Shown in pieces: positions 22,229-42,618 of a stretch of 64,000 bases of DNA. Position 1 is the stretch's first letter, and each line of letters starts with the position of its first letter. Source of the stretch: Lineus longissimus (Eukaryota > Nemertea > Pilidiophora > Heteronemertea > Lineidae). The notes beneath the pieces were generated by a model that searched no databases, had not been told where the DNA came from, and saw only the letters and a program-made list of their open reading frames with translations. Location: NCBI RefSeq assembly GCF_910592395.1, contig NC_088322.1:8551431-8615430 (forward strand), read 5' to 3'. The translations under genes were made by a program, and so were the position numbers.

Positions 22229-23334
22229 CTGAAAAAGTTTAGAACAGGTCAAATTTGGCTAGGACTACATGTATTTTAACAACAATGGCCAATGAGAATT
22301 TTTTATTGGCATCTTAACCTTGTTATTGTTGCTACATGTACATGCAGATACCAGAATGCATTGATTGTTTTTAAACAAACACCCATGGCCCACTGACCAA
22401 AATTAAAATCTGGCCCATGACACTTCGGGGTATTTAAAAAATACCAACTTACTGCACCCACTTTATACTTGAAGTGATCAAACAGCTGGAGCCCAACCAT
22501 GCCTACCCCACTTTACTATCCGAGTATCTGGATGCAGTCGACTAAAACAATGCTCATCAAACAGACAAGTTCTTAAATATTGACTATAATGGCTGTTTAG
22601 AACTTACATCTTGATACATATACTTACGTTTCTTGATGTAAACATATTTTGATAATCTTAATCTTTGACCTTTTAAAATGAGGTTTCAATGTCTTTCACT
22701 TGACAAGCCTTATTTGGTAATTAAAGCCATGCTTATTGGCAGTCATTTCAATACCATTGACTTGAGCGCATCTTATTTCTGTCCTTATTTACTGATTAAA
22801 AAATCTTATTTGGATCAAGCCATGGTATTCCACATGAGCTTCTTCAAAAATTACCTGCCCCAAGAATTCAAAATAAAGACATTTTCAGTTTAAAAACCTG
22901 TCGTGCCTTTGAGAAATGACAGTCATTTCTTTAAATTTTACAGTACATACCTCAACCCAGGCAATGCTAAAGATCCAATTTCCCAAAAAAGTCTTCTACC
23001 CGACTCGTGAGTCAAATTCCAATCAAAAAATCCCACAAAGTAGACATGTACACATGTATCAAGCCGACTTGATTTGTGTCTTGCTGGCAATGGGCCTACT
23101 CTTTTTGGACTCGTAAAATGTTTAGGCCTTTAGTCTCCATGTGGACCAAACAATAGCCACAACTAGCTTCGTGTGTGCGGGTGAGCTTCTAAGCATGCCA
23201 ACTTTATTTATTTCAAAACGTAAGACTATATTATAGGTAATTGTGCATTAGCCTAAGCAAATATCACTGGGTCTGTCAGGAACACTCTATTGATGTTGGC
23301 TGGCATTTGTTTGGAATTGAATGAAAGAAGTTTA

Positions 23335-23751
23335 AGGGGTACACACCATCTGTAATTACTGGTGGTCCAGGTAAATAGAAATCCAACCACAGGCAATGCC
23401 GTAGTGCAGTTATTATGAATACGAATTTGTTTAAACTTGGTATTCGTAGTATTTGTATATCAGTCTACAGAACAGCAATGTTGAAATTAGTTTAAACCTG
23501 GTATTCATAGTATTTGTATATCAGTCTACACAACGGCAATGTTGAAATTTGTTTAAACCTGGTATTCATAGTATTTGTATATCAGTCTACACAACGGCAA
23601 TGTTGAAATTTGTTTAAACCTGGTATTCATAGTATCTGTATATCACTATCAGTCTACACAATGGCAATGTAGGAATTCACATGTATTTCTGCAATTGGAA
23701 ATTTTTTAATTCAGTTGTAAATTCAAAACTTTTAACACACGACGTAGGCCT
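23335..23751 (-). mobile_element. TTAA-type MITE with four 61-bp units, copy F
   Basis: It begins TTTAAGGGGTACACACCATC and ends ACACGACGTAGGCCT. Four reverse-oriented units with CAGTCTACACAACGGCAATG lie between. This is the longest copy in the window. Confidence 0.85.
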
Positions 23752-24111
23752 TTTTAGGAGGAGTAGCAAAAATGACTCTCTAACTGATGTCATGTGAGCA
23801 AACTTGACATAACCTGGATATTTTTGATGACTGTTTAATTTTGCAGATCGATACCCTCTATGTGTGATTATGAAAATCAGCAGGATAAAAAAAATTATAG
23901 GGCCAATATCATTTGATATTTCAACACCAACTGATAAAAAGACCCTGATCCACTTCAGACACAACATGGCAATTAACAAACCATTTACAGCAAAATAACG
24001 AAAGATTTTCCCAGCAATGTTTTTTTTTTGCGAGCAGTGTCTTTTTTTCCATAAAAATGGATTGTAGTGCTTTCCTGCCAAAATGAAAGTGGTTTAGATC
24101 ACCATGTTTAA

Positions 24112-24343
24112 AGGCCTACGCCCTTCTTTAAAAAATTTGAATTTGTAATTGAATTTAAAAATGTCTGAAATTCCAATTGCAAAAATACATACTAATTTCA
24201 ACATTGCCGTTGTGTAGACTGATAAAACAATACTATGAATACCAAGTTTAAACAAATTTGTATCCACAAGAACTACATTACGGCACTGTGTAAGTGGATT
24301 TCTATCTTACTGGATCACAAGTAATTACGAACGGCGTTAACCT
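24112..24343 (+). mobile_element. TTAA-flanked MITE, copy G
   Basis: TTAA lies at 24108-24111 and 24344-24347. The left end is AGGCCTACGCCCTTCTTT and the right end CGAACGGCGTTAACCT. One 61-bp unit is present. Confidence 0.85.
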
Positions 24344-24654
24344 TTAAAAAAGACTTGAGAGATTTGTGAAACAAGCCGCCAAAAATACCCGGTTGATACT
24401 AGTCTAAAGAACACCTGAAAGAAAAATATATTTACAAACCTCAAATACGACGAAGATGTGAAATGTTGGAAGTGAAAGTCGGATGACACTTTGAAAAAGT
24501 CGTAAATGACACTTTGTGAAAATCGTACAGATTCTAACTGTTTTGTACAAGGTGGTGTAGTCCATAATGTCGTGTGAAGGGGTGGAAGCAGGATGGTACA
24601 TGTGTGGTACAACAGCCAATGAATAAACACCCAGGTGATACAATATGATCGATA

Positions 24655-24810
24655 CCATGTATGAACACCCTTGGGACTGACAAATACATGTTCTGTCCTG
24701 AATCGAGAGGTTTCCTGACTACAGAGGTCAAATTCAATGGAAATGACCAGCTTGGGACATAATGTGGTGTCCTAATAGTTTAAAAATAGGGGTCCTTGGT
24801 ATAAAGATGA
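24655..24810 (+). mobile_element. degenerate ACCTCTCTATTAAGGACAC-family element, copy 2
   Basis: It retains GGGACTGACAA, TCGAGAGGTTTCCTGACTAC, GAGGTCAAATTCAATGGAAA and GTGGTGTCCTAATAG in the same order as the full copy at 33092. Confidence 0.5.
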
Positions 24811-27429
24811 CACTATCTACAATGAAAAGGCCAGGGGTCATTGTGCTCACCGTATAGATATTCGGTGGTTAGGAATTCATCCTACCTTTTTAGTTTTGGC
24901 CCCCTGGTGGCCAAGTTGAGAATCAGATCAAACTGAATTTCAGTGTCTGAGGTTATCTGACATAGGGGATAATGTGTACCAAGTTTCAAGTACAAAAATG
25001 TAAGGAAGGTTCCATTCCACTGTACATACATACATGTATCATCTGAGCAACATATGAAGATGTTTTATCCATGAATGGGGGGGGAGATGCTGGCGTTTCC
25101 ACACTGTCAGTCAAGTTTAGACAAAGAAAAATTAATTCCAAGCAAGGAGCTGGGTTAAGTTTCAGAATGTATTGTAATTTGTGGGAATGATTGGTTAGGG
25201 GATTCATCAAACTTCATCAAACACAAAAAAAAGCTTGTTGATCCAGGGTTGGTCGAGTTCTTGAAGGTTTCCCGCATTATCTCCCATGGAAATGGTTTAC
25301 AGAATATTTGGCATAAGAAGAGGCCACTTGGCAAGCCAGACTACGCAATGCTTGTCATGCCTTGAAGAGTCAAATCTAGCTTTGAATGTAGAGGAAAGAT
25401 GGAGCAAGAAGTTTTCCATACTACTAAGCCATTTCTGACACATCCACACCCAGTACTACTTTTTTTTTCTCCCAGGACCATTTCTGCCATTTGGTTTCCT
25501 TCTATATCATTTACTTTTTGCAGCTTTCTCATATTTTTGGCAGAAGCACTTTAGAAGTGAGGCATCTTAAAAAGGGCACACTGCTTTGACCCACAACATG
25601 CATACCTCATGCAGCAATGACAGACACATCTCCTTCTTGGTGGATGGGTCGCAGCTGAATGAGTTACTGACCTTGGCTTCAACAACAATAGAATTAGAAG
25701 TTACGCAACATCATGCACTTTGAATGCAATATGGATATGGATAAGATGAAAGATGAGAGGAATAAGGACCAAAACCAAGCTAAACTCAATATCTACCCCT
25801 AAAGTCAAGATATGGTGCACTCGACTGAAGCCATACTGCCCCTTCAGATTCCCTGAAAGCTGCAAAATCAAAAGTCAGATTTTGTTAAAATTGTCTGGAA
25901 ATGCAGAGGTTTCACCCTGCTTCATATTTTCATGGCAAAAACTGTTTAAAAATAACTACACGTATAAAAAAAGAACTGTGAACAGATGAAAAGTGAAAAT
26001 TCCCACTCAACAACAAACTTTTAACAGAAATAAATATGACCATGCCACGCTTTCCCACTCACAAGTCAGTATGTCATTAACTTTGCTCCATACATAAGAA
26101 GCTACCAGCCCTTAAAAAGGGAGTCAAAAGGCAGGAGCAAGAAGGGCCGGAACATCAAATTTACACAAAATCGTCAAGGACCTCGATTGGTGCCTCAAAA
26201 TTCATACAGTGCATTGGCAAGTTTGTATGAAATGTAACCGAACCTGTATACACTTACTGTAATCTGTTGAGTTGATGGGGCACAGTATTTGGAAATTCGA
26301 AAAATACTCAGATCCTAAGATTGATGTTTTAGACCAACCTTATATTCGAACCCCCAAGCTCATGCCTAAAGACCCCCTATAATTCAATTTCAAAAGTCAC
26401 AATCAGATAATGCCCTGGAAACTAATGACTAAAAAGCAATTTTTCTGAAATCGCCCCTTCATAGTTCATAAAAAGAATTTCATCAGGTGTACCTAAGGAA
26501 TAAAGTTTTGCAACTGACAACAAAGTGAGTTAGCAAGTCATGGTCATCTTTTTTCTTGAACCAACACAATCGTGAATACAACTCATCTCTCACCTCTCAG
26601 CATGGTGTATGCTGATTGTACAACAGCGTATAATGGGTCTATGATATAAGAAGCCATTGTATGTCTGAAAAGTTCAAAGTACACAATGGATATATTCATT
26701 TTTGATGTAAAATTTATACTGTACGCCTTTGCCCGTTGGCGAGAATAAGAGGCCTGTCTGCAAGCGGAGTGTTGAGGCAGATGGTTGACTGCATTCTTCA
26801 GCAAGGCCACCAATGATCACGACTTTAAAAGCCGAAAAGTGGGCATAGAGTGGCAATGTTTTCCTGTTCAATAGGCCCCTTGCCGGAGACACGCGTTTGT
26901 ACAGTCATGTACAACGGGAAAACAAACCACCTTTGCAAGAGATCTCCACAGTCAAAATCACCAGAAAATGGGTTGAGAGGCATTGTCTTGCGCCTTTGAT
27001 CATGAGAAGGTTTGTTTTTTCAACCCTAGGTCCGGCTGGTGTTGCATTCGTATCATCTGGAAGTCGACCTCTGCGAAGAAGTTTGTTTAGGCGCCGCTGA
27101 CCAGTCATGTGTTTCACCTGGAACAAGGGGTCACTGTGGCTAATGTCATTTCCTAGTGTACGCATTTGAATTTTGATTTGTTTTGGGTCCGATTCAATTT
27201 TTTCCAAAAGGCCTATCGGGTTAAGATATGCCACTTGTCACAAAATGACTGTGAGGCCCTGAGCTGAGTGAATAATCACAGACACCGCAGTCACAGACAG
27301 AGAGACACGTAGGCGAGTCGTCGGTGAACTAGCTCGTCGCCTGGGGACCTGTGCCTCTGGTGGGACTCACTCAGTCACTGCCTACGATTTAGCTAATCGT
27401 GGTTAACTCCTCAATCCTACGAGTTCATA

Positions 27430-27682
27430 CCTTGACCTGCTTCAGGCTCTTTACTTCAATAGAATTTGACACGACGTGACATGATATGTGTACATTTTGT
27501 AGTGCATGGGCGTAGTGTATTTTGCATGGCTGAAAATGAGAAACATCTTTGACGGATTTGACAAGAGATTGAACGCATAGATCTTTGCCAATCATTATAT
27601 TTTTCACAACAGCAAGAAGGTTTGTATTATGATGTTCCGTACCTGCAGCTGCAAATCGCCTTAGGGCGAAAGTAAAGAGCAT
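27430..27682 (-). CDS. candidate first exon, head-to-head with BECN1
   Basis: Seen: on the minus strand an ATG at 27682 opens about 84 codons beginning MLFTFALRRFAAAG, like a basic, hydrophobic mitochondrial presequence. A possible donor CAAG|gtatga ends it at 27430. It starts 389 bp from the BECN1 ATG on the other strand, an arrangement that would allow a shared promoter. I do not recognise the protein. Joining it directly to the first GUK1 exon at 22228 gives a quick stop in this frame, so it would act there only as a 5'UTR with an upstream ORF. It may also belong to another gene or be chance. Confidence 0.25.
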
Positions 27683-28070
27683 AAATGAACTAAAATACGA
27701 TATTTTTCGAGCAAACTTTGCCCATAATTTGTGATTGCTTTACGGTAATGCATTTTACTATTTGACAGATAATAATTTAAAATGCTTCAATAAAAAGTAC
27801 TGTGAGATACTACCTTACAACAAATTACCATTATTTAATTAAGTTTACTTTAATTAGGCTGTTAAATGACTTTCGTCGACAACATATGTCGTAATTAGTT
27901 AAATTTTGGTCGATAGGGGGCACGAAATTTCATTTCCTGGCTTTTCTTCCAAAATATTATTTTGCAATCAATTTTCATCCTCAAAAGCATCGAATTCGAA
28001 ACAAATTGATATTCAAATTGTGCAGTTATGTAGCTAGAATATATCTAAAGCTGTCTAGGACATTTCAGTT

Positions 28071-35279
<7,209 letters not shown>

Positions 35280-35829
35280 AGGAGAGGAAGATGTGTTTTT
35301 TCGGTGCCATAATAGGGTCTGTAAACATTTTCAGCGCTACTGTTTCACCCCCAACATCCCCTTTTCAGACCTCAAGGGAAAAAAATCTATCCGCAATAAC
35401 TAATAAGGTTTTTGCAATAGCTTCCCCAAGACCTGAGCTTGCTGAATCAACAGAAAAAGGATTACTGCACCCACTAGCTGTATTTTATTTTTTTGGTTGA
35501 AAAGTGACTAAAGGTGACCAAAATGACCCCCATTTCTGCACACCCTTAAGGCCCCTCTGGTCTCCAGCTCCACATTCATATTGAGGAGATTCTCTGAAGC
35601 TATCAAAAGCGCTGTGCTTGTTTCGCTTCCCACGATAGTTGGTCATTTTACCAATTTGGATGGAAAAATGCTTCTGCTGTGTGCCCTGCCCCCTCCGGGT
35701 CAATGTGGCACAGCCTTAGACTTAAAAATCAGGTTAGATAATGTTAGTTAACAACACATGTATAAAGAATTTTTATGAATTTGATGATGATGAATAAGTG
35801 TGTAAATTTTGTATCATACCTTGTACAAA

Positions 35830-35835
35830 AATAAA
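35830..35835 (+). terminator. BECN1: possible BECN1 polyadenylation signal
   Basis: AATAAA lies 551 bases past the stop and before the 54-bp array. It is plausible but unproven. Confidence 0.35.
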
Positions 35836-36074
35836 TCTGTCATAAATTATGTAAACTTCTCATTGAACATTTTGTTTTTCTGTTTATGTTTTGTAAAACT
35901 GAAAATTGAGGCATGTCACATCTGTCCTGAAGAGAGTCTCGGGACCAATAAGTTCGCCCCATCCTCAAACGCCCACCCTAAAAACAAATCTTTAAGTAAC
36001 CCCCACACCCTGGTCTTGAGACAAAATATTCATGACATCTCGTCTTGGTACCATTCACTGGCATCCTCGAAATT

Positions 36075-38005
36075 ACATCGCTAATCGTCATCTAGCCTTT
36101 GGAGCAATATTTATGTCATTACTTTCCCTGAGATTGAATCGTCATCTAGCCTTTGGAGCAATATTTATGTCATTACTTTCCCTGAGATTGAATCGTCATC
36201 TAGCCTTTGGAGCAATATTTATGTCATTACTTTCCCTGATATGGAATCGTCATCTAGCCTTTGGAGCAATATTTATGTCATTACTTTCCCTGAGATTGAA
36301 TCGTCATCTAGCCTTTGGAGCAATATTTATGTCATTACTTTCCCTGAGATTGAATCGTCATCCGGCCTTTCGACTGATATTTATGTCATTATTTTCCCTG
36401 ATGTGGAATCGTCATCTAGCCTTTCGACCAATATTTATGTTACTACTTTCCCTGAGATGGAATCGTCATCTAGCCTTTCGACCAATATTTATGTTACTTC
36501 TTTCCCTTAATGGAATCGTCATCTAGCCTTTGGAGCAATATTTATGTCATTGCTTTCCCTGAGATTGAATCGTCATCTAGCCTTTCGACCGATATTTATG
36601 TTACTACTTTCCCTGAGATGGCATCATCATCTAGCCTTTGCACCAACATTTATGTTACTACTTTCCCTGAGATGGAATCGTCATCTAGCCTTTCGACCGA
36701 TATTTATGTTACTACTTTCCCTGAGATGCATCGTCATCTAGCCTTTGGAGCAATATTTGTGTCATTACTTTCCCTGATATGGAATCGTCATCTAGCCTTT
36801 CGACTGATATTTATGTCACTACTTTCCCTGAGATGGCATCGTGATCTAGCCTTTGGAGCAATATTTATGTCATTACTTTCCCTGATATGGCATCGTCATC
36901 TAGCCTTTGGACCGATGTTTATGTCATTTCTTTCCCTGAGGTGGAATCGTCATCTAGCCTTTGGAGCAATATTTATGTCATTACTTTCCCTGATATGGCA
37001 TCGTCATCTAGCCTTTCGACCGATGTTTATGTCATTTCTTTCCCTGAGGTGGAATCGTCATCTAGCCTTTCGCCTGATATTTATGTCACTACTTTCCCTG
37101 AGATGGAATCGTCATCTAGCCTTTGCACCGATATTTATGTCAATACTAGACTTTCCCTGAGATGGAATCGTCATCTAGTCTTTGCACCGATATTTATGAC
37201 ACTACTGTCCCTTAGAGAGAATCATCATCTAGCTTTTGGAGCAATATTTATATCACTACTTTCCCTGAGATGGAATCGTCATCTAGCCTTTCGACCAATA
37301 TTTATGTCATTACTTTCCCTGAGATGGAATCGTCATCTAGCCTTTCGACCAATATTTATATCACTACTTTCCCTGATATGGCATCGTCATCTAGCCTTTT
37401 TAGCAATATTTATGTCACCTCTTTCCCTGATACGGAATCGTCATCTAGCCTTTGGAGCAATATTTATGTCACTACTTTCCCTGATATGGCATCGTCATCT
37501 AGCCTTTTTAGCAATATTTATGTCACCTCTTTCCCTGATACGGAATCGTCATCTAGCCTTTGGAGCAATATTTGTGTCATTACTTTCCCTGATATGGAAT
37601 CGTCATCTAGCCTTTCGACTGATATCTATGTCACTACTTTCCTGAGATGGCATCGTGATCTAGCCTTTCGACCGATATTTATGTTACTACTTTCCCTGAG
37701 ATGCATCGTCATCTAGCCTTTGGAGCAATATTTATGTCACTACTTTCCCTGATATGGCATCGTCATCTAGCCTTTGGAGCAATATTTATGTCACTACTTT
37801 CCCTGATATTGCATCGTCATCTAGCCTTTGGAGCAATATTTATGTCATTACTTTCCCAGAGATGGAATCGTCATCTAGCCTTTGGAGCAATACTTATGAC
37901 ACTACTGTCCCTGAGGCAGAATTGTCATCTAACCTTTGAAGCAATATTTATGTCACTGCCTTCACTGAGACGGAATTGTCATGCACTACTTTCCCTGAGA
38001 CGGAA
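36075..38005 (+). repeat. 54-bp satellite, about 36 units
   Basis: The unit is AATCGTCATCTAGCCTTTGG, AGCAATATTTATGTCATTAC, TTTCCCTGAGATTG. Because 54 is a multiple of three and the unit lacks stops in two plus-strand frames, long open frames appear (216 and 252 codons at 36510-37160 and 36887-37645). They are a by-product of the period unless transcription is shown. Variants (GGAGCAAT, CGACCGAT, TTTAGCAAT) are interleaved, and a 108-bp dimer is repeated at 37380-37595. Degenerate relatives flank the array at 35918-36000 and 38000-38340. Confidence 0.95.
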
Positions 38006-38542
38006 TCACATCAAAGATCCATCTGTCTCACCTCCACCTTGGGAATCTGTCTCACCTCCACCTTTGGAATCTGTCTCACCTCCACCTTGGGACGAATATT
38101 TGCACTCGTCCTCAAGACGAGGTGGTCAGTGTTATCATCACCTTGAACCAATGTTTACGTCACAATCGTCCTCCAAAGGAAATCACTAAAGTTCCATTGC
38201 CTTTGGGTCAATGTTTTTGTCATAATCTGGCCTCAGTACAAAATACTAATGTCACTGGTTAATTATGTCTGATTAGTACCAGCTACCTTTGCCGTTGGAC
38301 CAATATTCATGTCACATCCGTCCTGAAGACCACTCGTTGTTCCATGTAGAGAGACAAGTTTTCGGTTAGTTCTAATTTTTTTCCAGGTACTAGTGTTCTC
38401 CATGTCACTTTTGGAAAATCGTCAGTGTGCCAGTGTGGACAGTGTGCTGTAGATGGAATTTTCTGCAGAAAATGAACATAATAAAAATCATGCGAAGGCA
38501 ATGTTTTTTCAAGACGTTGTGACCACCCCTTAGGATCAATAT
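38006..38542. repeat. decayed flank of the 54-bp satellite
   Basis: Three short TCTCACCTCCACCTT(G/T)G units lie at 38028-38090. They are followed by scattered CCTTTGG.CCAATATT.ATGTCAC and GTCCTGAAGAC remnants up to about 38335. No gene is seen. Confidence 0.5.
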
Positions 38543-38722
38543 TAGTTGTACTTCCACCTATCAAATCCCCGTGTCTTTTGAGCTTACACCTATGAATTGC
38601 CGTGTCTAAATAGACCCGTGTGTCAAATCCCCGTGTCTATTAGCCCCATCGAGCTCGATGGGGCTAATCGGGGGCTAATTTAGACCCGTGTTCAACACGG
38701 GATTTTTGATAGGTGGAACTCT
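38543..38722. mobile_element. foldback element with a 30-bp perfect palindrome
   Basis: The ends TTCCACCTATCAAATCCCCG and CGGGATTTTTGATAGGTGGAA are inverted. The centre has a perfect palindrome, ATTAGCCCCATCGA and its mirror, at about 38639-38668. A related right-end sequence (ACACGGGGTTTTATGATATG) recurs at 38947-38968, so a larger nested element to about 38970 is possible. Confidence 0.65.
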
Positions 38723-39861
38723 GAATAGATACGGCAATTGCAAGTTCTAAGATCCGGCGACAGATGGCACAGATGGCCTCGGTATTGCGCATGCGAAATT
38801 CCCCTCAAACGGGAAAGAAACACAGGACAGCACCCTACCTACAGCGCACCTGTCGCCGGGGCTATTAACCATTATCTAACACCACTGGTAGGTGTAAGTG
38901 CGCCCCGGGTTTTTTGACACACGGCGAAGACACGGGTCTTGAAAAAACACGGGGTTTTATGATATGTGGAACTACGACTATAGATGTCACAGCCGTCCTC
39001 AAGAGAGAAAACTTGTATCACCTCATATCTGACGAATTCTCACTGCACTATCGACAGAATCAATCTTTGATCTGCCAGGGCGCTCTGCAAAGTCCAATCA
39101 AGTTCCCGATTTTCCATGTTGATCCATAATGTTAACATTGCTCAGCTTCCGGACAACACGTGGATGGGCGAAGGCCATGTGGAAGTTCATGATGTGATTT
39201 TCAAAGTAGGTATAGACCAAGTAAAGAAGAAATAATTACAAATCGTCAATTTATTCTTTAACAACAAAGTTATCACAATTAGACAATAATAGACATAACG
39301 ATTTATAACGACTTATGTTCATGTACACAAAAGTATATGCTAAGGCTTAGAGGTTATGATTATACATGTACAAAGACAATATTTATGTCACAGAATTGTT
39401 TTTCTATATTATTTCACATCAAACTCTAACTGATTACAATGATTAAATAGAAGTAATTTTCCTGTTCATGAAAACCTCGTAGAGACAAAAGTCTGGAGTA
39501 TTGTACTGGTTTCCGCCCCTGTCCAGCCCACTCGAAGACCTTTGGGGAACACGCCTGCTCATTGCACAATATCGAAGTTAACAAAAACAGAACATGCAAT
39601 ACATGTAGTTGACCACATGTAGAAGGAGAAAATGTCCCCTTGGAGCAAGTGTCCGGCCCTATTAAAATCTGACGAATTATGTTACAAAATGTATGCGGTT
39701 CTATAGAGGCCGTAACCGCCAATAGCTTAGAGATGTTAATAGCGAAACCCGGATATCTTCTACCCCAAATGAAAGAGAAAGCAGCGACAATCACAACCAG
39801 TCTTTAGGCGTTTAGTTCCATGTTGTCCTGACAGATTTCGCCTCGGTGAGCGAAGTATAAT

Positions 39862-39978
39862 GGGTGATATGAATAAAGACTAGCAAATGCTTTTACTCCG
39901 GTTTTGTACAGGAAGGCCAAGTGTAAATGTACATGGAGATTTAGATAAAAGCATTTGCTATCTTTATTCATATCATCC
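39862..39978. mobile_element. palindromic MITE (GGGTGATATGAATAAAGA family), copy 2
   Basis: The arms GGGTGATATGAATAAAGACT... and ...AAAGCATTTGCTATCTTTAT TCATATCATCC match the copy at 13958-14075 in size and loop, with the loop in opposite orientation. Confidence 0.85.
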
Positions 39979-40158
39979 ATTGTGTCGAGAGGGAAAGGAA
40001 ATTCGTCGTTACCCGCTCATTTTATCATTTTACCTTTTCATTGTTTTCAGGAAAAAACCCATATATATATTGGTGACTTTTTTGCAATAATTGTTCCAAT
40101 TATTCGTTTTGGATTTTAATGGTCTAACAAAAAGTATACACGACAACAGAACATTATA

Positions 40159-40248
40159 TACAGTAGAACCTCTCTATTAAGGACACCATCGGGACTGACA
40201 AGTGCTGTCCTTAATAGAGAGGTGTCCGCTAAGGGAGGTTACACTGTA
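40159..40248 (+). mobile_element. short ACCTCTCTATTAAGGACAC-family element, copy 5
   Basis: It starts TACAGTAGAACCTCTCTATT and ends GCTAAGGGAGGTTACACTGTA. The middle is deleted relative to the copy at 33092. Confidence 0.75.
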
Positions 40249-41786
40249 ACAGCACCAGGGCAAAACAATCATGCATGTCTACTTTGGTTTAGCAATAATA
40301 TTAGGGTCAGTTTCGCATCAGATAAAAAAGCCAATCACTACGTACTGGAAAGTATCCCAACTCCCTGACCTAGAACCTATTCGGGCCGCACAGTTCAACC
40401 AAGAATTAATAACAAAGACTGACTTTGATAATTCTTGGTCTAACTTACATGTTATATAGCAGCATACATGCTGTACACCTATAGCTTTAATAGAATATAG
40501 CCGTACCCGATGTACACGTACTGCGCACACATTCGCATCCTGGCACCAGTGCGAGTTTTCAATAAATAGGCCTAGGCCTACTCCACCTCTCAATTGGAGT
40601 ATCAAAAACCTTAATCTCAGGATGACACATTCATGGTTTTCGGATTATCTTCGGCTTGTCTTCGACCATCTTTGAAATCGGCTTTGGTGGGTGAAAATCT
40701 AACATGTCTGACTAAGATTTAAGAGTTAATCATGAAATAAATAACCCGACAAACGGACCACCCCATTGTCATTTGATTGAAATCTAAAGCTATCAGGGAT
40801 TAGAGCTTACCAAAATACTTGTAAATGCGAAATACCCAGCGCCACACCTGTCGAAAGCGGTCCATTTATGGAGTTATTTATTTATGACAGAGTTTGAATA
40901 TCATTGTTAAACATTGTTGTCATTGCACTCCCAAAGCCTCGCGTCAAAAATCTGAGTATCAATTTCAGGTATGACATTGTGACAACCTAGTCACATCTGT
41001 TGTAGTTCAATATAGTGCCGGGATTTTGATATTAGCAAATCTAAAGCAGGAGTTCTTTCAAATCACCTTCTAAACCATATCATTGATTCAAAAGCCTGCA
41101 TCAAAATGGCCTTTGTGCACGATGTTTTTTGGGATCTTTTTCAAATATCCCTACGCGTGTGCAGGGAGATGCGCATGTGTACAACATAAAAAATGAGTAA
41201 TAGTGGCCAAACTGCTTCAAGTCTGTCCTGATATCAGTCAGGTGACGGGCAACCTGAATCTTCAATCAGTGAGTTTCATAGGTTTGGATCAAGTTCTTCA
41301 TGTCAAGCGACAGAAACACAATTTTAACCATTCAAAACAACGTTCAAGCAACATAAAATCATCAACAATGTAATCTCTCAGTTCGTCTTCTCCCCAGCTA
41401 GTCCTATAAAAATATAAATTTTCCTATACACGAATTACATCACATCTTGCACTGTTCCTTTTTCCTCCATGGATGTCGCCCTGGTCCACGACTTCAGTTT
41501 TAAATGAATCATGCCACATCTGAAAAGAGATTGAAACAACGCATAATGAGAAGGGCAGCTATGATCAACGCATCATTGTTATTGTAATACTCACGGGTCC
41601 CCAATGTGTTTATCATATATTCTAAAACACCTGGGTTTAGAATGAACCGCACATTACAGTGTAAATGCCAATGCGTCCACGCAGCCGCGTTTTGAATTCA
41701 GCGGGTATGGTCAACCAAAACTGCTTTGATTGGTGCAAAATATGGAAGAAGTCAAAAATCATTTAAAACCACATTATTCGTTCTTT

Positions 41787-42152
41787 AATAGCATTCCGCG
41801 AAGTTACTTTTTATAGCTCACAAGGTCATTTGCATAAGATATTGATGACGTTTTAGTCACGTGACAGTCGGACATCGACACTTATTTCTACGCATTTGAG
41901 CTTATTTCAAAGTCAATTATCTTTGACCCTGCATTGTTTTTAGCATGAATGATACCATAGAGTCAGAGAGAGAAATATTCAGAACAATTATGTAGTATTT
42001 CCAACACTCGGACATGTGCCAGATTGAATCTAACTAGTTAGAAAGCCTGAATCCATTACGAAACCGCATGTTTGTCCGACATTGCCTGTAATTCAGCGAT
42101 GGGGAAATAGAGGGCAGCAGCTGCAGTGACGTCATCTTCGCGGAATGCTATT
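41787..42152 (-). mobile_element. 366-bp TIR element, copy 1 (inverted relative to copy 2)
   Basis: Perfect 17-bp inverted ends AATAGCATTCCGCGAAG and CTTCGCGGAATGCTATT. The interior is nearly identical to 54101-54471 in reverse orientation, including GACGTCATC and CATTGTTTTTAGCATGAATG. Confidence 0.9.
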
Positions 42153-42618
42153 TGAGATTATTTAGAATAGAAATTGAAACCTCACTGTGGGTATTGATTG
42201 TCGCTCGGGTGGAGCTAAAATGTTGGCCGAAACCGGTTTTGGTCTACAATTTAGCTCCACCCACGCGGTTCAGTTCGGTATCAATTCCTAAAAACTAATG
42301 TTTATCTGGCTGAGCTGGCAGTATAAACTGCCATACGGTAGGCTGTACCTCAACAGTCGATCTCCCGAGTCATCGCCCGGCATGACCCATGACCTTAACC
42401 AATCGTCTGTTTTACTTTGATATCAGAATCAATATTTGATATTAATATCAAGCCGGTATCAATATTAGCATCCAATTAACACTAAGAGATCCGATTAGGA
42501 TTAATGTGCAATCTGTAGCAGTCTGAACAACTAATCTCATGATATATACTCGTTGGCAAAAAAGGGCGCTTTCTTGCGATATTTCGGTGGATTGAGTTTC
42601 CGGTAGTTCGACTGCGGG

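Larger units (their letters stand above)
22229..27424. other. spacer upstream of GUK1 exon 1; repeats, no supported exon
   Basis: If GUK1 has a 5'UTR exon near 27.5 kb, this stretch is its first intron. It contains TTAA elements at 23335 and 24112 and a member of the ACCTCTCTATTAAGGACAC family at 24655-24810. Minus-strand open frames at 26583-26892 and 26905-27234 have no recognised domain, and the second starts from a non-ATG codon. Confidence 0.45.

Noticed and set aside
23677-24081. 134-codon minus-strand ORF with hydrophobic stretches
   Set aside because: AT-rich, no recognised domain, and its end runs into a TTAA element.
26905-27234. 109-codon minus-strand ORF
   Set aside because: Starts at a non-ATG codon just after a stop; no domain. 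Kept only as a note in the spacer entry.
36510-37645. ORFs of 216 and 252 codons as a repeat-protein gene
   Set aside because: They follow from a stop-free 54-bp period and occur in two frames at once; no start context, splice sites or homology.
36075-38005. CRISPR-like array
   Set aside because: Units are contiguous 54-bp tandem copies with no unique spacers, in an animal genome.
39426-39794. 122-codon minus-strand ORF
   Set aside because: No domain, no splice or homology support; hydrophobic bias fits AT-rich DNA.
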